Assembly (NCBI RefSeq): GCF_000346465.2
Contig: NC_034010.1
Location: forward strand, 4,885,003-4,949,002
DNA: 64,000 nt
Reading direction: 5' to 3'
Source of the DNA: Prunus persica
Lineage: Eukaryota > Streptophyta > Magnoliopsida > Rosales > Rosaceae
In this document: positions 39,001 through 50,469 of the stretch, piece after piece
Position numbering within the stretch: position 1 is the stretch's first letter
Layout: each line of letters starts with the position of its first letter
The notes under the pieces: generated by a model
Told to the model about the DNA's origin: nothing
The model's database searches: none
The model's input: only the letters and a program-made list of their open reading frames with translations
Position numbers and translations under genes: made by a program

Positions 39001-39605
39001 TGAGAGTAGAATGTGTTTTGTAAAATCTGAGAAATGAAGGAATAGATAAGAGATGGTGTGAGAGGTATGACTTGATGGTGTAGTTTTATAGAGGGATTCA
39101 GAAGATAGATATGACACGTGGCATAATTTTAGAGGATGAAAATCTTATCTGAAATTTGAGATTATAATTTTTTTTAAATATCTAAAAATCTTATCTGACA
39201 AAGATGACACATTGCACAATTTTAAAGGGTGAAAATCTTATCTGAAATATGAGATTATAATTTTTTTTTTAAAATATCTGAAAATCTTATCTGACATGGG
39301 ACACATGTCACAAATTTAGAAGGTGAAAATGTTATCTGAAATCTGAGATTATAATTTTTTTTAATGAATATCCGAAAAATTTATCTGGAATAAGACATGT
39401 GGCAACCGAGATTCTCATCCGAAAATCTTTTCTGAAAAATAATGGACACGTGACAACCAAAAATATTATCCGAAAATTTAATTACAAAAGATTATCACAA
39501 TTAATGGTTTAAAGTATAAAAAAGTAGGAAATAAGGTACAATGAATAGTATTTGCCTTAGACTTGCCCTAGACTTAGCCCTCATGAGTGGAACCACAAAT
39601 GGCAA

Positions 39606-39637
39606 GGCTGCCACTATTCATGTGAATAGTGGCAGCC
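39606..39637. repeat. Perfect 15-bp palindrome arms, 2-nt loop, in Harbinger A right end
   Basis: GGCTGCCACTATTCA, then TG, then TGAATAGTGGCAGCC. Near-identical versions occupy the same place in elements B (about 40724-40755) and D (62579-62610). Confidence 0.9.
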
Positions 39638-39681
39638 CTTGCTTGCCTTAGACTTAGCCCTTATAAGTGGAGTTGCTCTTA

Positions 39682-41085
39682 GAGTAGGGCTCGTCAATGG
39701 ACCGGGCCGGGCTAACCCGGCTCAAATTTAATGGGCTCGGATCGGGTCGGGCTGGACTTTAAAGAGAAGAGAGAAAATATCGGGCCGGGTTTTTTTAGAA
39801 AATTCAAAGTCTAAGCCCAACCCATGAGCTGGGCTTCAGTAAGCCCATCGGGCCGGGCTGGGCCTAAACGAGCCCTACTTCATTAAAAAAAAAATCATAA
39901 ACTTAATCATAAAGGTATTTTAGTTCAAATTTGAGATTAAACTCACTTAATTCCAATATTTTCACTTCAAATCAAATTCATAAAACACCCAATAAAGTCA
40001 CATAACTTATAAGATTTTCCACAAAAATAATAAAACCAAGTATTATTTTTGAGGTTATTACATAATTAGATCGTAATACGTTTTAAGAAATTATTTTAAA
40101 AAATACCAAGTATAAAAATAAAATAAAAATTTAAGGATGGTATGAATAAATATGCAAATATTTGGTGATGTGTTCAAGAAAAGCATGATTATATTTGGTG
40201 GTACGATTATGTTTCGTGATATGATTATATTTGATGATGTGATATGTTGTTCATCTTATATATATATAATTGTTGAATTCATAATTGACACAAATTAATG
40301 TGCTAATCATCTAATTATAAACTAGGAATGAGTAACGAAAAGAAAATGAAATGAAACAAATTATATATGTGATTTAAGTGATATAATCCTAAACCTAAAC
40401 TCTTATTTATACATAATTATATATATATATATATATATGCGGGCCTAACGGGCAGGGCTTTTGTGAGCGGGCCTGGTCGGGCTTTCATAGGCTTAATCGG
40501 GTCGGGCCTATGGGCCGGACTGGGCTTCAAACACCCAAGCCCAAGCCTAGCTTGTCCTAAGGTAGGCCGGACCATCTCAAAGCCCATAATGGGCCAGGCC
40601 GAGCTTTTATTCAATGGGCCGGGCGGGCCCCCATCAGCCTATGAGCCCACGGGCCAAATGATGAGGCCTACTTTAAAGCATGTCCACCCAAAAAGGCTAA
40701 GGCTAAGGCAAAGTCAAGGCAAGGGCTGCTATTATTTACGTGAATAGTGGCAGCCTTGTCTTTTTTGGTTCCACCCCAAAAGGCTAGGGCAAGGGCAAGA
40801 AAAAAAACATATATATGCAACAAAATATAAACAATTTCGAAATTGAATTTTAAAAAAAAATTGTTATGTATTTATAGGGAAAATATCCATAATTTTTTGG
40901 TATTTTTCTTTTAAAAAATTGAATTTTTTTGAATTTTTTTTGCTTACTGACGTCAGCGCCTTCAGGCTAAAGCCCAGGCAAGATCTGCCCTTGGGCTTGC
41001 CCGGGCTGCTTCTCCTACGCTGGAGGTCCAAACCCCACCTGGAGGGCCTCTTGTCCTGGCAAAATAGGTTGCGGTGGAGATGGTA
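39682..41085. mobile_element. Harbinger derivative B (about 0.42 kb net), split by a hAT insertion
   Basis: Its left TIR starts GAG at 39682 directly after the TTA that ends element A, and resumes as CATGTCCACC at 40679 after the hAT insertion. Its right end, complemented, reads TACCATCTCCACC and is followed by TTA at 41086-41088. The interior shares the palindrome, a GACGTCAG segment and GGGCTTGCCCGGGCTGCT-type sequence with elements A and D. Non-coding. Confidence 0.7.
39685..40670. mobile_element. hAT-like non-autonomous element, copy 1 (986 bp)
   Basis: The termini TAGGGCTCGTCAATGG and, complemented, TAGGCCTCATCATTTGG match well. The flanking 8-mers TCTTAGAG and CTTTAAAG agree at 5 of 8 bases, an aged hAT-type duplication. 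Subterminal regions are packed with GGGCCGGGC-type motifs and the AT-rich middle has no transposase. The central 300 bp match copy 2 at 56817-57873. Confidence 0.65.
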
Positions 41086-41088
41086 TTA

Positions 41089-41570
41089 GGCCCCATTTGG
41101 TTCACATAATGGATTTGAAGGGAAATCAATTCCCCTATTATTTCCTAAGGGATGGGAAATGGAAGATTTCTTTCCCACATTTGATGATGTTAGGAAAGTA
41201 ACTGGGAGATTTCATTTTATTTCCTTTCCCATGTTTGTTTTGAGTGGGAATGGAAAACAAAGTTTGTATAATTTTCCAATTCTACCCATATTAAATCAAA
41301 TAAAAAAAGAGTACATTCAATGATATACTGTAATTTTAAATTGTTAATGGGGACAAACTGGTCATGAAAAATGTTCATTGAATGTTGGCTCATTTTCCCA
41401 AACTTTCCCATGAGGAGGGAAAACAAAACTCAAGTTAGGAGGAGGGCTTCACTTTCCATCCTACTTTCCTATGTACCAGGCAACCATTTCCCATGCCTGA
41501 ATTTACCAAACATGGGAAAGCAAATGATTTCTCATCCTCAAGCCTCCTTTCCCATGAACGAAACAGACCA
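41089..41570. mobile_element. Tourist-like MITE C, inverted copy of the 8138-8637 family
   Basis: It begins GGCCCCATTTGGTTCAC right after the TTA shared with element B and ends ...GAACGAAACAGACC(A), followed by TTA at 41571-41573. The body matches the reverse complement of 8138-8637 (GGATTTGAAGGGAAAT, ATTGTTAATGGGGA). Non-coding. Confidence 0.75.
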
Positions 41571-41573
41571 TTA

Positions 41574-42874
41574 GGATTTAGCCCATTCGAGGCTATATTC
41601 ATTCAAAAGGACGTATACATATGTATTTTGTAGTGGTTGGACAAAAATGCCTTTATTTATTTTTAGACTGCTTAATGAGTCCTCTTTATTTTCAGATGGT
41701 GCCAAAAGTCTTGCTTCTTACTTGCCATATGGAGCCAAAGAATTGGATTACTTATTCTTGCTTTCTGTATATTTTTATTGTTACTAGGATGATCTCTTCA
41801 CATGAACTTCATGCATATGCTGCTTTGGCTTCATTATGCTTCCATCATGTTGTCTATCTTATGTATTTCTTCTTCTCCCAAGATGTTTCAGTATGAGTTG
41901 TCATTATTTTAGCTAATATTGCTCATTTGTATTTTTTAATATCTTGCTTACTGGAACTAAGCAACTCATCTTGAGAAATAATTATATTGTGTCGTGCTCT
42001 ACATAGGTAAAAATTATCTTTAAACCATTCTGGAAGTATATTTGTGAAATCTAATTTTACATTTTTCCAGAGAGGGAGATCAAAATCTATTACTTCTTTT
42101 AGTTTGGAAGAAAATTAAGACAAGTGATCGCTACTTTCAACATAAAATTGACTTAAGTAACCATACACTGCTAATAATCCTAGAGTAATTAAGTAGGTTT
42201 TCTGCTTATGCTCTAAATGTAGTTCTCTATATTCTACCATGTTAATGCTAATAATTTTGGAGTAATTGAATAGGTTTTCTAGTTATGCTCTAAATGTAGT
42301 TCTCTATAGTCTACCATGTTAATACTAACTAAATAAATAGTATAATGAGAACAACTTTTAGTAATAATTTTGATACCATGTTGTAAATTATTTTTCAAAT
42401 TAAAAAGAAATGCTTGGATATATAACTGAAGGGGTGTGTTTTTCTCATATTCTAAATAATCATATGATCTCTAATATCTCCTGGTAAAAACCTATACCTT
42501 TCTCTTGCTAAGGTTTGAATAAAATATGGATTTTTAGTTATTTGTGTAAAAAATATGCCCTTAAATCCAACTAATTATGTAATAGTTACTGTTAAGGAAA
42601 TCTTATGTAATGACTTATTTAAGTTATTTATGGGCAAGACCAATTGTTTTAATTCATGATCATGTTATCTTATGAAATACGAAAGAACTAAAGTCTTAGG
42701 AATATATAAGTGGAAATGAAAACTATGTAATGAGATTGCATACACCAAAACTTATCATGATCCCTAATTCTAAACATGTTCCTGGTCATAGGAGTATCAA
42801 TTGGGCATTGATATTCCGCCAAGACCAATACACACAATATCTTCTTTATATGTAGAGAATAACGAGGTATCAAG
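41574..42874. other. AT-rich DNA with an ~84-bp tandem duplication
   Basis: At about 42166-42333 a unit containing TATGCTCTAAATGTAGTTCTC and ATTCTACCATGTTAATGCTAA is present twice. No gene or transposon ends were recognised in this stretch. Confidence 0.4.
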
Positions 42875-42939
42875 TCATTGAGTGTAGTGACACCAAGATA
42901 TATGTGTAGGTGCTTGCAGAAGAAGAAGTACACTAAACG

Positions 42940-43404
42940 CAATCAAATACATGAGTTTTAGAATGGAATATATCCTAGGACTAACATGGAAGTCGAAAGT
43001 GTTTGTAGAAGAATACCAAAAACTCATAGCAGCAACTAGCAGGTTTTCATCTCTATTAATTAAGTGCTTGGACAAAATTAAAGCATCATCAATACTAGCT
43101 TTCTTCCAATGTCATTGATGACCCAGGAATGAAATGTTAGAGAATGATTATGATGGCAAAGTGGAACTTCGACATCTTCCTTAAAAAGCTTGGCCATATC
43201 CTCAAGAACTTTCCCAAACCAGACAGGACCCAGAACGAGAGCATTTCCAAGCAAATGAAGGATATTTGCATCCAAATTCTTCTTACAATATGGATGAAGC
43301 TTGCTTCTAATCCCAATAGCATGTTTGTCGACACCTTCGCCTGAGATATGAGGAGGAAGGAATGAAGAAGAAGAGCTTCTAGCACGAGTTTTTGGGGAGG
43401 CCAT
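42940..43404 (-). pseudogene. Plant mobile domain (PMD) protein relic 1
   Basis: The reading starts MASPKTRARSSSS at 43404 and runs through KKNLDANILHLLGNALVLG. After a break it resumes with NRDENLLVAAMSFWYSSTNT, FDFHVSP. The latter is the opening of the plant mobile domain (aminotransferase-like PMD family, usual FWNPxTNTFDFxVGPMxPT). The rest of the domain is missing. It is homologous, with its upstream flank, to relic 2 at 48560-49252. PMD genes often travel with retroelements or MULEs; function in vivo unlikely. Confidence 0.65.
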
Positions 43405-44133
43405 CGTAAATTTTTAGGTAGAATTGAGGAGAGGTTTGAAAATTTTCAAGAAAGTCAAGAAATTTTGGGATTAATCGAGAGTTTAAAGAACTTAGGTTTG
43501 ATGATTTCATCAAACAATGAAGAAATCAGTTTTATAATCTGAAGGAAGGAGATTGTGGGAGGAGAAGAGATGCCCAAAATTACGTAGCTGTTAATACCCA
43601 CTTTCCCAAAACATCCAATCAATGAATAGATGTGAGCTAAAGTAATGGAACAAAATGGCGCGCATCATTAAATGGGTTTATCATTAAGTCTGAAAATCAT
43701 TTTTAACAAAACGATTTAGACTTAGGAGGCATTTTTGAGCCTAAATTATGCGCGCCAGCCCCATTGACTATCGGGCTTTCTCTACAAATAGTGTATGGGC
43801 CTTATTTTCTAAAAATGGAGAATAGCCCATAGTATTCAAAAACAGGTGGGGTAAAATTAAATCAATCACCCAAAGTTATTTTGACAAATTGAAAATGAAT
43901 TACCACCAATGGTAATTTAATCCAAGACTTAAAATTAATTGATTTAATATTTAAACAGTTCACAATGTTTCTAGCTTAAGGGAATTAATCACTGCTGTTG
44001 GTGACTAACTCAAAATCAAATTGGTAAGCTTGAAACTAGAAATAGAGCCGTCAAATTATTTTTCACCATAATATTTTTTTTTTCCCACTGAAATACGAAA
44101 GTCCACTTTAAATTTTTTTTTTTTGGATATTAC
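43405..44133. other. Upstream flank of PMD relic 1 joined to a truncated 3' LTR end
   Basis: Bases 43405-43860 align in order with 49253-49750 (shared ATACCCA-TTTCCCA, AATGGCGC-CA, GGCATT...TATGC). On the minus strand the LTR-type start TGTAATATCC begins at 44134 and runs left until it meets the PMD-related repeat. Confidence 0.4.
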
Positions 44134-44134
44134 A

Positions 44135-46655
44135 TCCTACCCTCCTTAAAGAAAATTCATCCTCTAATTGAAGTACTATACTGCTTGTATGAATTGGGTT
44201 GTCTGCTTCTCATTTCATACTCTCAATTCCGCAAGCATTATTTTTCCTCTGAATCATTATATCTCCAAAGTCCTCCATATGTATCATGATCTCTTTAATC
44301 CGATCACTTAACGTACAACTTATATTTTAGATATAACATACTCTCTATCTCAAGACACAAGAATGTACATTATAATACTTGGCAAGTTTCAAATTCATTC
44401 TTAGCACCTATTGATCTTCAAAAACCTTAACCTGTCAAGGACTTAGTCATGTCCAACCTAACTGGAAGAAATAATTACATTCACGCATATGTATTTTCAA
44501 TATTCATCACCGAGAATCATCATACATATTTCAAAGCCTATTTAATTCATATATACCGTCAACATGTTCTTATACCTCAAGAGCTGAACTTTCAACTTTG
44601 ATACAAAATATCTGATAAGTGATCACCAATGTTTTCAAAATGATTTGATTACAATGCCCACATTAAGTTGTTTTCATATCTCTAAAAATCATGCGTAGAT
44701 CCTCCAAAGTTACCTTATAATCCCATTTCATAGTCACTTAAAAAGAAATTTGTAAGCATTCCTTTTACCACAAAGCTTATAATCCTTTCATATCTATATA
44801 TGTAAATATACATAGCAACAAAAAATAAAGTACAAAAATTACAGCAATGCCCCCTGAACTAAGGTGTTATCATTTGGCCCGTAAAAAAATGTTCCATTTC
44901 GTAACTTTAATCAACTAGAATCTTCCAAACATAATGTCATTAATATCAATATTTCTTTCTTAAGTATTTACAAGAAATTTCAACTTAGCATTATTAACTC
45001 CATTTTCTTTTCCACATGCATCTTTGTTTATGGATCATCCCCAAATCTAAAATAATTTCATTCCCTTATGAAGAATCATAACAATATCACCCACACAGAA
45101 CTAAAAACCCAAGTCACTTAATCAACCAAATTTGAAATCATATTCCTAAGTAACTAATGACCAAAACTTACAATCTTTTCTCCAATTGCATCTGAGTTAT
45201 CTTAATGATTTCATTATAGGGATCTTCCAATTTATACACTTCTTATAACCTTAAAATCATTTGTTTATCTAAATGCATCTCCAAAAGTATTAATTAGACT
45301 CCCTCTCCAAAGTCTAACTGTTTCAAGCAACACATGTACTCTTTAATCATCAACACCGTTTTTCGTATTTAATACCAATTTTTACTTAGCCAAAATCACA
45401 GTTTTTTAGGCTTAGCAATAATTCTCAAATAAAATCTCCAAATCATACTCAATATTTGTCAAAATTTTCTTCCATTCTCTACGCTAAGTAACACCAAAAT
45501 TAGACTTCATAGGCTAACTCACCATATACAAAATTTAGCCAATTCCAGGAAACTATGGATCTTTATCACCATAGTATTCTGACTTTAATTCAACACTGCT
45601 TCCAATTTGGGAGTATCCATTGAACCTCCATCCTTCGAAATCACACATCCAAGAAACTTAATTAAAACCTCCACGAGACTCAAAACATATCAGCAGTTTA
45701 ATTTCAACATTCTAATTCAATTATCATCATTCACTTTGATGTAATAACTATCAATCATTTCAACTTAATCATTTGTAACCAAATCTAATTACACCATTAT
45801 TTCTTCAAGTCCTTATATAACTTAGTGATCCTCGTAAGTACCATATACTGAGAACGGTGAACTTTATTCAATATCTCTCCCTCGGAATCATCCAAAAATG
45901 GTACACACAATCTTCCTTGATATCTCAAACCACCATATATTCCAACAACGCTATTGTCCATAATTTGCCATACGTCTCTGTGGATAGTCTAGTTATTGCA
46001 CAATGCTACTTCAATTATTAACATTATTCTTCAAAGTAATCACCACATATAATTTTTTTTTTCAATACTCATACAACAATCTACTAGCACATGTTTCCAA
46101 AATATCACAACCTTTGGCTTTAACAATATATACCTAAACATATTCAACAAAATCAATTAACATTTCAACTCCTCAACTTATTCCTCATACATCCAGCCAC
46201 TTTCCAATCTTTAAGTAAAAAATCTAAACCAAATCAAATTGGACTAATGTTAAAATTGACGAATTTAAATTCTTAAACTTTTATATATGTATCCAATAAC
46301 CACTTAAACTCGTAAAAACAACAATGATTTACATTACGCACACTACCCTTCAAGTCAAGCTTATAGTGATCATTCCCAGGCAACATCACACTAATTTTAA
46401 TACACTATAATACGTAAATCTATAAATACGCTAATGATCGCTCTTCCTGAAATAGAAGTACCTGCATATATCAATAACCGATCTAATTTTAAATGTACTT
46501 GTGTACTAATGATTACTGGATTTTCCTCAAAAATTTGTAGAGACCCTCAAAACCTATATTGTTACAACTCTAAAATTCAAGTCTATTTCCAGGTCCTTTG
46601 CACAACTTTACAAGTTCTACCCAAAGAATCTAATATCTGGGCTCTAATACCACCC
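44135..46655 (-). mobile_element. Interior of a decayed gypsy-type LTR retroelement
   Basis: Read on minus, the right side opens with a primer-binding site TGGTATTAGAGCCC (46652-46639), one mismatch from the initiator tRNA-Met complement. The left side ends with GAGGATGAATTTTCTTTAAGG-type sequence before TGTAATATCC, the usual 3' close of plant Ty3/gypsy polyproteins and start of the 3' LTR. Between them no open domain survives, only AT-rich, stop-filled sequence, so this is a very old or non-autonomous copy. Confidence 0.5.
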
Positions 46656-48550
46656 TGTCACGACCCGATTCGAGAATAAGGAATATTTCCGAATCAGGAT
46701 GTGAGTCATAGCATAGTCATAAGAATAAAATTCTACAACCATGATATATGATGAGAAATAGAGCCACAAATCATACAAATTTACTTAACAATACAAAATC
46801 AAAGTCGCAGTAGCTTGTAGTTAAATACACACTAAGATCTTTATTAAACAGTTGATTACTTACAAATATTAATTACACAAATCAACAACAAATGCCTAGT
46901 AGCTTGGTTAAAACCCGCTTCCTCAAACTTTGCCTTGAATCCTGCACAATCTATTAGGGTATGAACATTCTAATGCCCAGTAGAGTACCGTCAAACCCCT
47001 CAAGGTCAACTATCACAGTTAATCAAAGTTTCATGCATCATACAACACAAGATACATAAATTTTGCAACCAAACCAGATAAATAAATTTGCATTTGCGGT
47101 GATACCATGAACTCACTCCCTTCTAATCCCACAAATTCATACCTTAGGGCAACAAGCCTACATGTCCCATACCATGCTTTTCATCATTGTGGCTCCAAAT
47201 ATCCTAAAATATGAACTAATGCCCATCCGTCCTTTAACCCATTTTTCTTTTATTTACGAATTTCTCAACTTTCACTTTTTATTAGAGGCCCTGCTCCCAT
47301 CACCTCAATATATTTAAGCCCTGCTCCTGTCACCTAAATATATTCCACATTTTTACTCAGATAAATCTAAGGTCGTCTCCCACCCCTTTGATATACCTCA
47401 AACGACACACACACCCCAAACAGCACCGTATTTATGAAGCATATGTAATGCAGCACAACATCATTCATCTCTGTGAAATAATAATACTGATAATAACAAT
47501 AATATTCCAAGCTTAATCACATGAATAATAATATTCACCCAACGGCAGATAATATCCACGGAGAAACATCAATAACAATATTCTCATAACATTAAATAAT
47601 ATTCACTGAGCAACGCAACAATAACATTCATATTTATAGTACTATATATATGCACCAAGATTAAAAGTGACATAGCCCAATCATCAGGAAATCAGGAAAC
47701 CCGACCTCATGTCCAACTAGCTAAAGTACCAAATTTACCCTTCGAAAGTTCTCGAAGTTGTCGAATCTACACTTTTGATCTAATTCCTGAACAAATTCAA
47801 ATTCAAATTATTATTAAGCAGTCTTCACTCTATTTCACCTAAGACTAGTAAACCTCAACTTAACGCCTCAACCATACACATTTCAAAGATTTTGTGTGAA
47901 AATGACGAAAATACCCCTAGGACAAACCCAGGGCCCAAAGTGGCCAAATCTCGTCCAAAATAATATTAAACTGTGTCATATGCCCTGTTAACACCGAAAC
48001 AAGGCCAACGACACCCGTTATCCAAAATTTACAATTTGGGTCCCATGGGCCCCACAACAACAGATACTTTAAACAAAATCTGCATCGACACACAACTTTA
48101 GATTGACTCAAAACATATACCATTGGACTCGGATTGAGAAATCGAGTCAAATGGACTAAAAATATAGTGTCAAAGGCTGTCGAAACAGCCACCACACGTC
48201 GTCACCCAGAGATGCAAGTGGGCTTGGCTGCGGTTACTGTTCATCATCTTTTAAAAAAAATGCAAATTCCCTCTATTTTTCTATACTTAAACCCAGACTT
48301 TGTGACTAACCAAAAGTTAATGAAATTGGGAAAACTTGCAGTGGTTTTAAAGCTTATTCCCTATAGTTTCTAACCCAACAAACCACACTCAAAACGGAGC
48401 TAAAACAAAGGAGAATAACAGCTCCAAAGTTGGGCTTGTGGCTGGTTTTCTGCAGAAAATATATTTTTGTCCAAACTTTGCACATGTGTTTAATGTATCA
48501 AAATTCAGCAAAATTCAACGAAACCAATTGTGTTTTGTTCCTTGCCAAGT
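46656..48550 (-). mobile_element. Probable 5' LTR of the decayed gypsy element
   Basis: Its minus-strand 3' end is CGGGTCGTGACA, three bases before the primer site. The LTR start is not seen because PMD relic 2 follows, so the right limit is approximate. The sequence has no coding content. Confidence 0.45.
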
Positions 48551-48559
48551 CTAGTTTAA

Positions 48560-49252
48560 AACCCAACAAATGGCTTCCTCAAACAGTTCTGGTTGATTGT
48601 TGCAGAAGAAATGGTGAATGGCTTGGCCAATTTCTCTTGTTCTTCCTCTTGTGGTAATCACCCACTGCATTTATAGGTCTTCCATGGGGCCTGAACCCAA
48701 AGATTTGAGCCATATCCAACAGGGTTGGAGACATTGGGCCCACGCAAAAGTCAAAAGTGTTACTGGCAGAGTTCCAGAAACACAGAGCGGCAGCAAGCAG
48801 ATTCTCATATCTGTTGATGGATTGCTTGGATAAGATAATTGCATCATAAATCCATGCCTTCCTTCAGTGAGCTCCATATCTTGGAAGAAGTCTGTCAATC
48901 CAGTCTGACCATTTCACAGAATTGTTCCTCACTTCACTGGATGGGAACGAACAACTTAAATTCTTGCTAACCAAGAATGAGAGGCCAAGGCAGAAGACCT
49001 TTGGAAACACAGGGGAGCTTCAGCGTCATCTTTGAATAGAACAACCATTTTAGCAGGGACAAAATTGAACCAGTGAGGGCCTAGAACTAGGGTATTCTGG
49101 AACAAATGAATGACATTCTCGTCCAAATTCTTCTTGGCAAAAGGATAGAGCTTGCTTCTGAACTCTATTGCATGGTTATCAACCCCAGTATCAGTGATGT
49201 AATCAGGAGGAACTGAAGAAGAACCGTGGGCATGAGTTTTTGGAGATGACAT
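48560..49252 (-). pseudogene. Plant mobile domain (PMD) protein relic 2
   Basis: Begins MSSPKTHAHGSSSVPPDY at 49252 and continues KKNLDENVIHLFQNTLVLGP. Shifted frames then give NRYENLLAAALCFWNSASNT, FDFCVGPMSPTLLDMAQIFGF and LAKPFTISSATINQNC, matching the PMD core in order. At least two frame changes and an abrupt end at about 48560 make it a pseudogene. It is more complete than relic 1. Confidence 0.75.
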
Positions 49253-50469
49253 TTTCAGGAGTTGAGCTAGAAACAGAGGAAATAATTAGGAAAGGATCAA
49301 GGTCTGATCAAAGAAAAGGGCGAAAGGTTCTGAGAAATCTGAAGAAAAAAAAAAATCAAAGTCTGAAGAAGTTAGGTTTTCGGATGAACATGAGCTAGGG
49401 GTTTTTGAATTTCTTTTAAAAGCTTATAAACGTGGGAAGAAGAAGGCAAGGCATCAACTGTTGATGACTAGCTAGTAACTAGCTAGTAAATACCCAGTTT
49501 CCCACAAAGTCTAGCTCAATAGACAAAACGTGGCAGACGTGGGTTAATCAAAACGGAAGAGAATGGCGCACAACATTAATGGCCAATTGATTCAATTTGA
49601 ACCGTTAAAAATTAGAAACCGTTTCCAGAAAACAGTTCAGATTCAAGGGGCATTGTTTGGGCCAAAATATGCATGCCCAGACTATCGATGGGAGCCCAGG
49701 AAGACAATACTCAGGACCCAAGCAATTTGGGCTTTTTGTTCAAAATTGGAATCAAGAGCCCAAATCAAAAAAACCCCATGTCGAAATAATAGGCAGCAAC
49801 CAGAGTCTTTTTTAAGATTGGACCGATTTCCAACACACCCAGCCCATTTCTTTTTTAGAAAAGGGGCCATGAGACAAAAAAAAACATTTGGGGCTTTCTT
49901 ATCCACTAAAAAGATACTAGCCCAGCCTTTTTCACCATCTAAATGTCCACCCCCAGAAGGTTGACAAAATCAAAAGATCTTTCCTAAACCAACCCACGTG
50001 ACTATCTGACGTTGAAAAGTCAAAATTTTCAACTATTACAGAGAGGTTGATAGAAAATTAATAAGGGCAGGTTTTGCAGAAGGATTTCTTTACATTTGCT
50101 CAGCCAAAAGAAGAAGGTCAAAATATATATATATATATATGGAGAAGCTCTGCACCAAAACAGATAGCCCTTTCAAGAGATAAGCAGACTACGTTTTCAA
50201 GAGATAAGTAAGAGGCATGGAGTTGTTCATCTGGAAGATCAAAACTAACCATCACGGCAGTCTGAACTCTTACAAAGAGCAGTTAGAATTAAAAAAGGGT
50301 TAGGTTTTCTTTCCAGAAAAACAGACAAGTGACTGCCTTAGAACTGACTGTTGATGGTTTTACTTGCCATAATAGATAAACTCCCTTTTCTTTGACACTT
50401 AAAAAAAAAAGATCTTGTTTTTTAGAAAATCTGTTGCCCATTTTGAGAATAAAAATCTCACTCCAGCAT
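49253..50469. other. Flank of PMD relic 2 and unassigned sequence
   Basis: 49253-49750 is homologous to the flank of PMD relic 1. A (TA)n run lies at about 50122-50140, and a TGACGT motif at about 50009. No gene seen. Confidence 0.35.

Larger units (their letters stand above)
35572..39678. mobile_element. PIF/Harbinger DNA transposon A (4107 bp), decayed autonomous copy
   Basis: The ends are GAGCATCTCTAGCG and, complemented, GAGCAACTCC, flanked by TTA at 35569-35571 and 39679-39681. Inside lie convergent ORF1 (Myb-like) on plus and a DDE transposase on minus, the standard two-gene layout. The left subterminal region carries three ~71-bp tandem repeats (36011-36230), the right one three ~93-bp repeats around GAAAATCTTATCTGAAAT (39137-39350). 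A 15+15 bp palindrome lies at 39606-39637. Both genes contain nonsense or frameshift lesions. Confidence 0.9.

Noticed and set aside
49563..49964. 133-codon plus-strand frame with basic, repeat-like sequence
   Set aside because: Lies in the flank homologous between the two PMD relics and is not kept open in the other copy.
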